Below, one piece after another: positions 33,801 through 45,553 of a stretch of DNA of 64,000 nucleotides (its first letter is position 1; every line of letters starts with the position of its first letter). The notes below the pieces were generated by a model that saw only the letters and a program-made list of their open reading frames with translations, made no database searches and was not told where the DNA came from. Position numbers and translations under genes: made by a program. This DNA is from Terramyces sp. JEL0728 (Eukaryota; Chytridiomycota; Chytridiomycetes; Rhizophydiales; Terramycetaceae): assembly GCA_027603945.1 (NCBI GenBank), contig JADIIU010000002.1, positions 62,001 through 126,000 of the forward strand, in the 5' to 3' direction.

Positions 33801-35846
33801 CTATATATCTATTTTCAATTTGTCTAGCAAAAATGCAATTTCAATCGCATAATCTCTAAAAATAGTTCTTTGGCCGGCAAAATGGCCATATCGATGTACG
33901 TTGAGCAAACAATCATTTTCCAACTCTCTTGCCTTCGCTACATACTTTAGACATTGGGATATATGTACTCTTTGGTCAGTAATGCCTGCAGATAGCAAAA
34001 TGGCAGTGTCAAATTTGATTAAATTTTCATATGGCGAGTAGCTTTCAATGTGCTTAAAGTCGTCCACTGAAGAGATTGGATCTCCCCATTCTCCCCTCTC
34101 TGACACGGTAAGCGGGTTTAATTCATCCAGCATGGAAGACAAAGGATCCAAGAATGGCGACCTTAAAATTAGCGCCTTGAATAGATCTATGTTAATCTTA
34201 ATTACCAGGGTAAATATTCGCAGCAGCTGCAAATGCTAGCCCGCCTGCGCTATTTCCTTCGCCTGCCAATAGACTCGGACTGGTATACTTTTGTGCTATT
34301 AAATATTTAGCTGTGGAATAAATATCTTTAAATGTATTCATCTTGTCCTTTCCGTTTCCACTTGCATGCCAAGTAACTCCCACACCTGACCCTCCTCGAA
34401 CATGCGTTATAGCAATTACAAACCCCATTTTTAGTAACTGCAAGTGGTGTGGTCGAAAATGGTAGTTGCTGCTTTCTCCATAAGCACCGTAGGTATAAAT
34501 AAGGCACGGATTACTGTGTTAACTGAAAATACTTTGAGTTTCTTTCGAGATGTTTCAAATGCATTATCGTTACAGGTATTTCCACGTCAGAAGATTGGAC
34601 AAGCCTGTTCTCAATAATGAACTCTGAAGGGTTGGTGTTGAAGGGACTCGAAATGTCTTTAATCAAAGTATCTTTTGATTTGAAATTGTATTCACAGTGG
34701 GCTTCAATTGTCAAGGGAGAGGAGTATTTGAATTTGAAAACGGTTGCTTCCTTATCCTAAGTTCAGCACAAATCTACAGTATTTGGTACACTTGTAAGAT
34801 AGCATATCCGTTCGGGCAGAGGAATCGGTTCTCCTTTTTCTGTTACTAGTTCTGGCAATCCGTTTCTAATCAATGTGAGAATTTTCAGGGTTTTGAACAG
34901 CTCCAAGTCCATAATAACAGATTTATCATCAGCGGTAAAGATTGTTGCTGCTCCGTCTTTGATGGGTAACTCGGACAAAGGAAATTCCTGTATTCTGTGT
35001 CGATTGTCTTTAATAAGCAGGAATACACTATCCTACTTTGAAAACTGATTACATTACAAACATCGGCAAAATACACTGCTCCATCTTGGCGTTTTTTGAT
35101 TAATCTCAAGTTCAAGTTGCTATCCACCAGATAACACTCTGATTTGCTCTTTGAATTCAAGCTGATGATATTACTCTTCTAACGTCAACAGGAAGTACCT
35201 TGTCCTTGGATATTGTTACATCAGCAAACATATCTGGTTCTTTCTCAGAATATAAAAGCTTCTTTTCCCTGCTCCCAACATCCACAGCCCATACATTTGA
35301 TGAATGCAACTTGCTATCCAATTGCGTAAAAAGTATATGCTTGTCGTCTGGTGACCAGTAGAAATTAAATACAGACGGAATCTTGAATTCAGATTTAAAG
35401 AACCCAGAGATGTTTCGAACGTACAAGTCGCCCTGTTCCTGGTCCTCTCCTGCGACTAGGTATGCCACTTTGTATTCGTCATTTGACACCAGAATCTTTG
35501 TTACGTTCTTTAGCGGGTCGTGGAGTGACCTGGTATCTAGTATTGTCTCGGTACTATCTCCTGACTTTCTACAAAATACCTTTCCTGTTGATTTCATAAT
35601 TTCAAAATACTCGAAATTCCCATTTTGGACCCTGGCTTGTAATGGATATTTGGGCATAACCTTTAGCATCTCCTTTTCTATTCTCTTTGCTATTATTGAG
35701 TATTTTTTTGTTTTCCTCCTGAAATGCTCTTGTTCGATTTCAGCATATTTCGCAAATTTAGTTTTCAAGTAGGAGTAACTATCTATCCGTCTGATTCCGT
35801 GGTGGATAGATATTTCCGGGATCTTTATTATTCGTTGTATTGTCAT
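33801..35846 (-). CDS. Prolyl-oligopeptidase-family serine peptidase (S9A, oligopeptidase B/PREPL-like)
   Basis: An N-terminal propeller (blades with YWSPDDKHILFTQ) precedes the alpha/beta-hydrolase domain. The nucleophile motif is GEGNSAGGL. The Asp region is LLSAGITDQRV and the His region is HRYGHFAGQ, so the triad appears intact. The loop THVRGGSGVGVTWH matches the HVRGGGE-type segment of PREPL and oligopeptidase B. A 19-nt intron joins NIYP to DLFKALILRSPF. Other junctions around 34450-34520, 34715-34765 and 35030 were not all resolved. The ATG at 35846 is used because the longer reading begins at TTG. It is divergent from PHAF1 with 41 bp between starts. Confidence 0.75.
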
Positions 35847-35887
35847 TTTGTGAGCCCCTTTTGGCTTGGACAAAGTTTGAACTTTGA

Positions 35888-37042
35888 ATGCAATCGTACA
35901 AATTACTTCCAGGTGTCGGAATATTAGACTGTTTCATCCTCGGTAGGTGATATATTCATATAGGGACTCCGATTGGGAGGTTGCTGTCATTTTTGGATTC
36001 GAAAGAGCTGGAATTTCAATTGCAGTATTGTCAAGATGTATGTTATTTTTAACGCAGCAACCTCTGCAGAGCGATATTTATATTCATTTGAGCAAAAGCG
36101 GGATAAATCTAACTGTCGATTCAGAGACGCAGCGATTAAAGGCGGTTGATATTTACAATTTGCGAGACAAAACAATAGCGTATGAGAATCAAGTGTTCAA
36201 GTAATACATGTTTAATTAAGCTCAAACAAAGTGTCTCCGACTTTCAATTTGATTTACAAAGTATTTGGACCTATTTATCCTGGGAAAATGGACGATGGCA
36301 TGAAAGTGTACTCGCTAAATTATCCGGGAATCACATTTCTGTTCGATATTCCAGAGAGCTGCAAAGCAATTGAGCCTACAGATCTCCCTTTTTCATTATC
36401 GGATGGAACCACACCAGTCGCGAATCGGATTTATATCTTTCATGGACCATCCTTTGATCAACCTTTGATAAAAACATTGGGAAGCACAGATACTTATTTT
36501 GAAGAAATATATGTTCCGCTGAACAACTCAGCTGTGGAAAAGATCAGCTTCTCTGATCAAAATGTAAGCGTGCTTTTTGGGCAATCAACCCAAGATATTC
36601 TGTGTGAAATTGGCCCACCTCAAGACCAGATGACAAAACAGTCTGATAAAATGGGGATTCATAGACTGGAAAGGAACAGCCAAAGTACAGAGGATTATTT
36701 CTGGAACTATTTCTCAATGGGAATGGATTTGGTCTTTGATGGACTGACTCACACTTTGAAAAAGATCATCTTTCACTCCAATTTTATGGGACATTATACG
36801 ATGAACAGATACGCCAAGTGTAATTTCAAGTTTGGTAATATCCTGCTGATCTAGAAAACGGAATTACCCACAAAAGTACTTGGGATCAGGTATTGGAAAC
36901 AATGGGCAAACCACTTGGACCGCCGGTCATCTACAATAGAGAAGACAATCCATTTGGCACGACTTCTTTCCGGGGGTACGACGGTATCCTTTTTGAAATA
37001 TTGCCAAATAACCATATAGCGAGTGTTACGTTATGGAAATGA
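35888..37042 (+). CDS. PHAF1: Phagosome assembly factor 1 / UPF0183 family
   Basis: A homologue of the C16orf70/PHAF1 family, a phosphoinositide-binding autophagy factor in animals. The spliced reading begins MQSYKLLPGVG, then gives FILGTPIGRLLSFL (family FxLGMPL), VFNSNKVSPT (family FNSQAIAPT), FDIPESCK and DYFWNYFSMGMDLVFD. The end is NPFGTTSFRGYDGILFEI and NHIASVTLW, the most conserved part. Four micro-introns (20-21 nt) are needed, the first at 35943-35963 inside the FILGTP motif. Without splicing no reading frame is longer than about 200 codons. The length of about 358 residues is a little under the animal protein. It converges on the VPS10 gene. Confidence 0.88.
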
Positions 37043-37105
37043 AAATTTTATGAAATAATAATAAAAATAATAGCTCTAAACACAAGGGTGGATTTATTTA
37101 ACGGA

Positions 37106-40100
37106 CTAATCTTCATCCCAGTCAAGTTGCAAGGAGTTACGGTGATCAACAGGCAAATCAGGGTCATAGTAATGCGAGTTGACTGGAGCATAGCCAGAAT
37201 TTCTTCTTACTCTTCCTTGGATAGAATCCCACGCCCAGACTGCAAAGCCTACAATTTTCTCACCAGCTTCCTCGATAAAGTACGAAATGTTATTCATAAC
37301 TTTGGTGAATGTTGAGCGAGATTGGCCGATTGGAATTCCACCGTCCAAAGGCAGCCCGATTCTTCCGTAACGGCCCATACCACCTCTTTGATAAAGATAC
37401 AACATATACAACGCACCAGAAGTCAACGGGACTGCAAATAGGAAGAACAAGAACCACGAAATCGAGGACCCAGCACTGCATACATCTGTTGCAGGTGACA
37501 TGTCTTTGCCGCCTTGGCAGAGAGAAATTTTCTTTTTAACATATCCATTGTACTTTTTGATGAATCCATTGACACAAGTAGGTTTTGGGGTGGACACTCC
37601 TGGAAGTAACACGCACTCGTTTCCTTCCTTTCTGTGATACTGATCGCATTCAAACTCTGCCATCGTGCATTCACATGGTTTGACAATTTCCTTCAACTGG
37701 GTGTAAGAATCACCGATATAACACTCGCGACTCTCTTTCCTTCTAAAGAATTCAACCTACACTCAAAAAACAAATACCTGTGCCCCAAAAGTGCACGAGC
37801 TTGGATCAGTGCTATTATTGTAGCTCCACAGTTCAAAATCACTTTCATAGGGATCTTCATCCATTTTGCATTTGCGAGACCAGATATTTCCGAAATCTAA
37901 ATGGATACCAACGGTGGTATCCTCCAATTCTGATGTATGAAGCCTTCCTAGTAAAACAAAATTTTGAGTAGTTCCACTCGGTTCTGTCAATATGTTTTGA
38001 ATCCTGAATTTGGCGCCAGAAAGCTTGTCGGCAAAGCTCAACTTTTTGAAGGTCTTTCCACTGTCTACAGAGTACTTTACAGAATTGATTGGCTCTTCGT
38101 CATTGGCAAGAACTATTATGCCGCCATGGTCGCTAATTTCAATCATGTGAGCTTCTTTAGCAACCTCCTTCCAGGTTTTACCAGCATCGTTGGTTAAAAA
38201 TACATCTCCTTCAACAAAATCAGCAAGCGAGCTGCCTACGTTGCCCACCCCAAGCATTAGTCCGACTGCACCAGAGCTTGAAAACATGTCTCTTTTGTCG
38301 TGCCTTTCAGTGAATGCGTGCAGGTGCAAGTGGCATGAATTGCCACAATCATAGGCTTTCCCTAGAGAATCAAGTTTTGGCGCTTGTAAATACGAAAACG
38401 ATTCAGCATCGTCATGGGACATTTTGGAGACCAATTTCTTTGATTCGCCTCTTGCAAGATCATCAATGTTTGCGATAATATTAGCAATCATAGTTCCATT
38501 TAACCCTTGAACCTTTTCAAAATCTACATAACCATTTCTATTCTGGTTAACGGCTTCCAGGGATTCATGGTAAAATGTTCCATTCCAGTTACTCTTGAAA
38601 ATACTTCCATACTCTGAGTCTGGTGATACCGATTGGATCATGTGCAATAGCACGTTACCAGTAGGCGACTCTAACACTGTGTATCCAAGGTGAGCCGCGA
38701 AACTCGTTGGGAAGCTGGCTTGTGCGAAATTGACCCCATCAATGGATACTTGGATTTTTATATCACGAGTTTCAGAGTGAGGCACGGCGACAATCAAATA
38801 TTCATGTTCAAAAGCAAAGCCGGTAGTTGAGTACAGCGATCTAAAATCAGAGTCTCCATTGTCAGATCTCTTGAGAATAAGCTTCGTCAAGGACCGTTGA
38901 TTGCCAGATTGGGGTTCAAATATCGAGCAAAATACAGTTTTGTCGGATGGTGCCTTGAAGTTACCTGTGCTGGCCCATTTGCACGTTTTTGCATACGCAC
39001 TAAGTAATGACCAAGATTTTCCAAAGTCATAAGTAACTTTTGCTTCAGTTCTGCACTTTGATTGGTCACTAGAACAATCAACACCACCAATCCAAATCAG
39101 CCAATCTTCATTCTTTGGATGAGGAATAATATATTCTGGTGCAAGATAAATATTTGGGGGGCTAGGCACTTCAATGGCTGCATAGTTTTCACCGCTATTT
39201 TTTGTATACCAAAGTAGTTCTGGTGTAACAATAAATGCTCTTGCCTTAAAGTTCTCGTCGGCAATTATTCCAATTACGGATCCTGCGTCAGCTAATACTT
39301 TTTTCCAAGTCAACCCTTCATCCTTTGAAAAATAAGCTTGCAGCTTTTTGTCTTTAGCAAGAATATGCTGAGTATTTGGGAAATAAAAAAAGTCGTCCAC
39401 TGAACTATCAAACTGGAAGGACGATATCTTCACCTGATGGGGCACTGCAGGGGATGCATCGCATTCTCTTTGAACTTTCTTTGACAAATCCACTCCGCCA
39501 TTACATTTGGATAACGCCAATTTCTTGTATCCAGATGATCCTTCATACTTCTTGCCTTTAACGCAAGCTTCAGGTTGTTGTGGATCTGTTCCATAAAGCA
39601 CACATTCATCTCCATCTTTGAAGAACCCGTCGTCACATTCAAAGTCTTCCTTTGTACATTCACACGCAGATTTTGGAGGAATGTCGGCAATGAATTTGGC
39701 GCCAATTCGACAGATCGAGTCGGATTTTCGACGCAAGAATAATTTTTCTTCGCCAAAGAAGCATTTCTGAGTGTTTTTGGTGTCTGCTGGAGACCACTGT
39801 TCAAAGTCTTTAGCAGTGTCTTTGCGATCACAGTCCCGGCTATAAATTTTACTAAAATCTAAATTAATTGCAACATTTTCCATAGAATTCAGATGGTGGC
39901 CAGTGACAAGAACTTGGTTAGACCCATCTCTCGAAGATATGCTTTCGACTCGAATTGCTTTGTTTGCGAATTTAAATTCAGCCCATGACAGTCCAAAGTC
40001 CCACGAATAAAAAACAGTGTCAGTAGAATGTTCATCATTAATTAGCACAATTAATCCGCCGTTATCAGCAATCGTCCATAAGTGCGCATCTTTGTGAACT

Positions 40101-43100
40101 TCCTTCCAAGTTCGGCCCGCATCTCTAGTGATATAAACGTCGCCTTGATCATAATCTAAAAGCTTGTCCCCTGTGTTTGCAATTGCTAGCATTAAGCCAG
40201 CGGCAGAATCTGCTTCAGATATTACGATTGGAGCATTGGGCTTATAACTGGTGTTAAGGTGGAAATGGAGGTTGCAAGGCTAATGTAAACCCAAAATATA
40301 CCTTTGAGGCACATTCAATAGGCTGCCCGGCAGAATCTTTTTCAGGTGCCAGAACTTTAGACCAGGTAGCGCCATTATCAAAGGTAACGAGGGATTCAAT
40401 TAGCTTTTCTGAAGAGCCAACGTTTTTAACTGTGTTTGCAAGAGCAATGCCAGGAATGCCAGGTATTTTTTGAAAATCGACTAAATTAGGAACGAAAACC
40501 TTTGGATTCAGAATTTCGGTTGGTGTTTTCCAATATTTTGGAAAAATAAGTCCCTTTATCGTTTGATTTGAACAGGTTTCCGTACTCCAGCCCTTTCTTG
40601 TTAGTTTGAGCAATGTCAATAAAGATACCACCAGTTACAGAATCCAAAAGAGCGAAGCCATTTTGTTTTGAATCCACTTCAGGCGGGAAATTGACCAAAG
40701 AAAACTTGATTCCGTTATATGAGGAATAGAGGATTGGGCTTGACGCCGTATTCTATATTAGTGTAATATTACCGTTGCAGCAATCATTACTTTGTCAACT
40801 ACATAATAATCCAAAACATTTGTTTCTATCAGAGCTTCTTTTTTCTTGGCATTGTCGCTGAACAGCAGCAGCTGGATTGGGTTTTGTTCAGAGCCAACCA
40901 ATCGGTCTTGCCCAATTTCCCCGTCTTTCTTCTTGAAAGAAGCGCAATAAATTCCATCTTCAGGCAAATCTTTATCTTTGAATTGAGAATCCTGCGACCA
41001 AATACATTTGTTAGTCCAGGTATCGACTAGAGTGAATGATTTACCATTATCTTTGGAGTAATGAGCTGATACAAAGCATGCTGTTTGCTGGCAGTTTCTT
41101 CCGCCAGACAGATATATGTACCAATCCGGCTGGGTAGGATGGAAATCCAAAATAGGAATGCCGAGCGTATTGTACGGTTCTGGGGTTTTCACGGCTGCAC
41201 ACTGATCTAAATTTTCAAACTTTTCATCACAAATGTAAATCTGTTCATCAGTGAAGATGAGCAGTCTAGTGTCTTTTGTTTCATGTGGGACAATTCGGAC
41301 TATTTTCTTGCTCTGCGAGTCAATCTTCTTCCATGATTTCTCATCGATCGAGCTCCACAATTCACCATCCTTGTTTAACAGGAAAACTCCCATATCAGGA
41401 GATCTACGAATGATTTCAAAGGATTTCCCATTGAAATTTGTGACGGCGACCTCTGGATCGTGCGGTGGTTTGGATTTACCTGGCTGGCAATCTTTTTCAA
41501 TGTTTTCACCCTTCTTGTCTTCGCCTCCTTTGCATATATCTCCAGGAATCAATCGGTAACCAGAAAGCCCAAGATATTTAGAACCTATTTTACATTCCAA
41601 AGGCTGATCGTTGATATTTCCTTCTGAAAGACATTGAAGTATTTCAGAATTTGGATCCGGCTTAAAGCCTGCATCACATTCATAGTCAGAGATGGTACAT
41701 TTGCAGGATTTTTCTACATTATCAAGAAGTGTGAATTTATCTTTGATGGCACAATCCGCATCCAACTTTCGGCGATAATAGCTAATTGAGTTTCCCAAAA
41801 CACATTGACTCGTTGGTGTTTTTGGCTGCCACAATTCCAAATCTTTTGATGGATCACAATCTCTGCTGAAAATATCTTTAAAATCGAGCTGGACAACAAA
41901 TTTTTTACCGGTAATACTCTGCTGTGATACAAACACAATCATTTTTTGTGAAGTTGACAGAGTGTCCAGATCGGTGAATATCGGAATCCACGGAGAACCT
42001 ACATGAGCTAACTGTTACCTTCCACTTTAAATGAATGGTTTTCCCAATTTTTTCCGCCATTCTTTGAGAAACTCACATAATCAGATGGATTTAATTCATC
42101 CGGTACCAAAACAATGGTTGAGCCATAGTTAATGATTTCGTATTTGTTGGGTCCTTTTTTCACTTCCCGCCAAGTAACGCCAGAATCTTCAGAGAGAAAT
42201 GTATCACATTCTTCATACGGCAATAATGAGGCACCTACATTGCCAACACCTAAAATTGTTCCTGGGGAAGATGAAACCGAGAATACCCTACCGACATTCT
42301 TGGATGTAGTGACGGAATGCAAATGTAGGAAACATTCATCTTTAGAGTTGCATTTGTAATCTTTGTCGTTGAGATCTTTCAATGGCGGTGCGATTCCACT
42401 CCAACGACGACCATTATCAAACGACATCAAAGTTGTCAACTTTTTGCTACTTGCAGATCTATCCAGCACTTCTTTCCAATTTTGAACGGTGTTTGACAGC
42501 AAAATACCTTCGTAGATAGCAGCTTGGATTCTTTCAAAATCAATCAACCCACGAGTTAGATCTCGGTTGGTATAGTCCAAAACTTTGGTAAAATAGCTGC
42601 CATCCGAACTGGACATGAATAAGGTGCCAAAAGGGGCTGGTAATTGGGAATTGGGGGAATTGGTAATAACATCTACCACAAGCGAAGTATTGGTTGATTC
42701 CAAAATTGAGAATGCTACAGGCTGTCTAGAAGTTCCAGATAGACCAAATGATGCTTTTTGGAAATTCTGGCCGTCTTTGCTAGTAAACATCTGGAATGGT
42801 GCAGAGCTAGGTTTCTAAATTAAGGAATAATCACCACGATTGCAATAAACCATCCAGAGGAAATTCCAATCACTGGAACCCCACCTTCCAATACTGGAGT
42901 AGATTTAGAAAAGTAGCTGTCACTTGAAACCAAAACCAAAGAGTTTTGATCTTTCCAGCTGATATCTCCTTGTTGTTCGGAAGTTGGCCATTGGGTACAA
43001 AAGATCATATTATCGAGCGAGGTTAACTTTTTGTTTATATTTTGGCCCCATTCACATTGAGAGGTCCAAGTTAACAACGGTTTCAGCGACTTGAGATTAT

Positions 43101-43609
43101 CTTTGGTATAATAAGCCTGGAGTCAGTAATGAGATACATCGTCATGACAATAGCCCTTGTTGCATTCCTTGATGCGCACAATAATTCGATTTGGATCATT
43201 TGGATGAAACGACAATGCACTTGAATAAGGAGCATCAATTGGCCTTGGAGGCGAGAACTTTCTCCAAGTAGATCCTCTGTCAACCGTCACATAATAATCG
43301 TTTTCCCCAAACGCAAACGCCTACATTAGGGATAAATACTGTTTTCTTTTCGTATGGGTGTGGAATCAATCCTGAAACTGACGGAACAGACTCGACTTGT
43401 TTAAATGTTTTCCCTTCGTCCTCTGATCTCCAAATTTTGTTTGATTCCTGCAAGAGAATAATCAGCGATTAGCAAATATCTACCTCCGATTCCTCAAAAT
43501 AGAACAATTCAGAAGCAGTCGAGTCGAACGGGGTTACTGCTTGGGAGGGACTCCCCGCAAATACTGTACCTAGCTGGTAAAACAACAATGGCAGAAATTT
43601 GCATTTCAT
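37106..43609 (-). CDS. VPS10: Vps10-family sorting receptor with three Vps10 modules
   Basis: A type I membrane receptor of over 2000 residues; Vps10 carries hydrolases from Golgi to endosome and vacuole. A signal peptide (MKCKFLPLLFYQLGTVFAG) begins at 43609. Asp-box propeller repeats (for example DGGRTWKEV-like ITRDAGRTWKEV, TNDAGKTWKEV) recur throughout. Three cysteine-rich 10CC modules follow their propellers. They are recognised by CKCTISDYECDAGF (near 41.7 kb), CECTKEDFECDDGF (39.6 kb) and CECTMAEFECD (37.6 kb). A transmembrane helix (SWFLFFLFAVPLTSGALYML) and a tail of about 95 residues ending in DWDED close the protein. Introns of 19-22 nt occur, for example 37757-37777. Yeast Vps10 has two modules; three is the notable point. 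Confidence 0.85.
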
Positions 43610-43678
43610 GATTGTCAAGAAATTACCAGCCAAAACACACTCATTTAGCTCCAACGCCACAAGTACAAAAGTTACAAT

Positions 43679-45247
43679 TTATTGAGAGGCAACGAGACCA
43701 GCCGGATATATCGAGGCTTTGCTTGTAACTTGGAGCGGTTTGAACCCCAATTCTTCTACCGGGATTCCGAATTCCGTTAATTTGGCTTCATAAACTCTGA
43801 TCATGTCGTTGTGCGCCTGGGTAAAACTCACGTTACCTTTGTGACTTTGGACAGATCGTATTGCAATTCCTTGATCTGCTCGTTCTTTGCATTCAAAACT
43901 TCCTCCAATCGTCTAGTGAGGTTGGCCAATGCAACCGGATCCAAATTAGTTGCTTTCAAGATCTCATTGACTTGCAATTCTCTTTTTTCGAGGTTCTCCT
44001 TCAAGTTTTCCACTTTCTTTTCCAATATCTGTCGTCAGTCTAGTATTACCAAATTTTTGAACCCAGTCTTTTGTTGGACACTAATGATTCTATCTACGAA
44101 TTGTTCATATAGCTCGTCTCTTTCCTTTTGCACCTGGGCAAATCTCTGCTCAAGAACTTCATGCTCCCAAGTGGATTGTTTGTATTTCTCTTCCAAAACC
44201 TTTAGTCTTGCTTTAGAGTTTTGAAGCGATAGCTTGTCCTTTTCGTAGTGTGCCAATTCTCTTTTTAGAGAATCCCCTTCCGCCAGAGCAACCTGAAGCG
44301 GCTCAGATAACCGCCTGGATTAGAGATTGTATACTTGTTTTCCGCTGTGATATCAGCCATCTGCTTTTCATTGCGCTCCTCCTTCTTTTTCATTTCCTCA
44401 ACTTGTTCCTAAGGTCAATGTGCATCATACCTTGAGGGAGTTGATCAGTGCCAAATTGTTCAAAGTAATATCGTTGTAATAATTCTTGATTTCCGTGAAA
44501 GCCTTGTCGTGGTTCTTCATCAAGGCATTGATTTGTCCATTCTTTCTTTCTTCGATTTCATGAATTTCATTTTTCCTCTTTAATTCTAATTCTTCACGAA
44601 TTACCCTCAGTTTCTTGTCGTATTTGCTGTGGAGTTCTTTTGCCTGCCTTTCAAAGTCACCCCTCATCAAAGTAATTTCCTGATCATTCCTTTGCTTTAA
44701 ATTTTTGATTATGTCTTCGTGGGACAGTTCGAATTCTTTTAGTTCCAATTTCAAACTCCGTTTGTCTTTCTTTAGTTGCGTTTCTTTTGCCAGACTCTGC
44801 TCTCTATCCAACTGTAGCGCTCTTTCAGAATCGGCTTGGAGATGAGCAACATTGTTTTGGTATTCGTACAGTAAATGCTTGACTTTTTGCTTGTACACCT
44901 TGATTTCTACCTGATGCTTTTCTTCCATTTCTTCGAGTTCTCTGTCTTTATTTAACAATTGGGCATTTGTGGTTTGCAACTCGTTTTTGGTAATCTCCCA
45001 GAAATTATTGATTCTATCCTTTTGTGAGTCTATATATTTACTCTTTCTAACTGAAAATAATTTCTTTCCTGTCTTTCTATAGCTAGCTCTTCTTGGAGCT
45101 TCTGAAAATCCTCTGGATTAATTCCAATCGCTCCGGGTTCTTCACCCAGATTTGCTGCGCTCTTCTTTGTTGCATCTTTTTTCCCCTTTCCAGCCGATGA
45201 TTTTTGCTTTGATGACGGTTTAGACTATTTTAGTGTACGCTTACCAT
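43679..45247 (-). CDS. GAS8: GAS8 / dynein regulatory complex subunit 4
   Basis: A coiled-coil protein of the nexin-dynein regulatory complex, which controls dynein along motile flagella. The match is strong and collinear: ERNYFQLER, VEIKVYKQKVKHLLYE, EVEERKNGQI-like EIEERKNGQINALM, IKNYYNDITLNNLALINSLK, TWEHEVLEQRF, QQKTGFKNLVI and FGIPVEELGFKPL. The first coding exon is the ATG alone; a 20-nt intron (45225-45244) follows it directly. Further introns are 20-23 nt, including one before AHNDMIRVYEAK. Near 44.3-44.4 kb and 44.03 kb not every junction was traced. Its presence is the best evidence that this organism makes or recently made a motile flagellum. Confidence 0.9.
45225..45244 (-). other. 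Micro-intron directly after the GAS8 start codon
   Basis: Twenty bases beginning GTAAGC and ending with CTAAAATAG. The upstream exon contributes only the ATG. Without removal the frame would read MVSVH and stop at once. With removal it continues SKPSSKQKSS and runs into the conserved GAS8 sequence. Confidence 0.85.
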
Positions 45248-45553
45248 TTGAAAGTAAGGAAATTACGTCGCTCAATTCACGCGTTCATACGCCAAACCAA
45301 GACTACTATGGCAGAATTAGTTGCTAGAATTCTGCAAACAACATTTGGGATTTAAAGCTGATATCCAAAGGGCCAGTGCAAGCGCATCTCGACTATAACC
45401 ACATCTCAGTCTTAAGCAGCAGTCCTGTAATATTTATATTTGATGTTCGCAGAGTTGTCTCAAGCCAACTTTCGAACCTGAGATTACTTTTATTGTGTCG
45501 ACGTGACTAGCAAAATTATCCAAATAAATGCAATAATCGAGTTATTTGTTATA
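45248..45553. other. 306-bp gap between GAS8 start and PRP40 stop
   Basis: Both flanking genes are on the minus strand, so the gap holds the GAS8 promoter and the PRP40 3' end. On the plus strand 45328-45510 is open for 61 codons (WDLKLISKGPVQ...), longer than expected by chance in AT-rich spacer, but without its own ATG. An ATG at 45308 could be joined to it only by a 38-nt GT-AG intron without a convincing branch site. No tRNA or repeat is seen. A small gene or non-coding RNA is possible. Confidence 0.3.

Noticed and set aside
37763..43283. Several plus-strand ORFs of 60-100 codons opposite VPS10
   Set aside because: No conserved motif, and they fall wholly inside a long, well-supported minus-strand gene.
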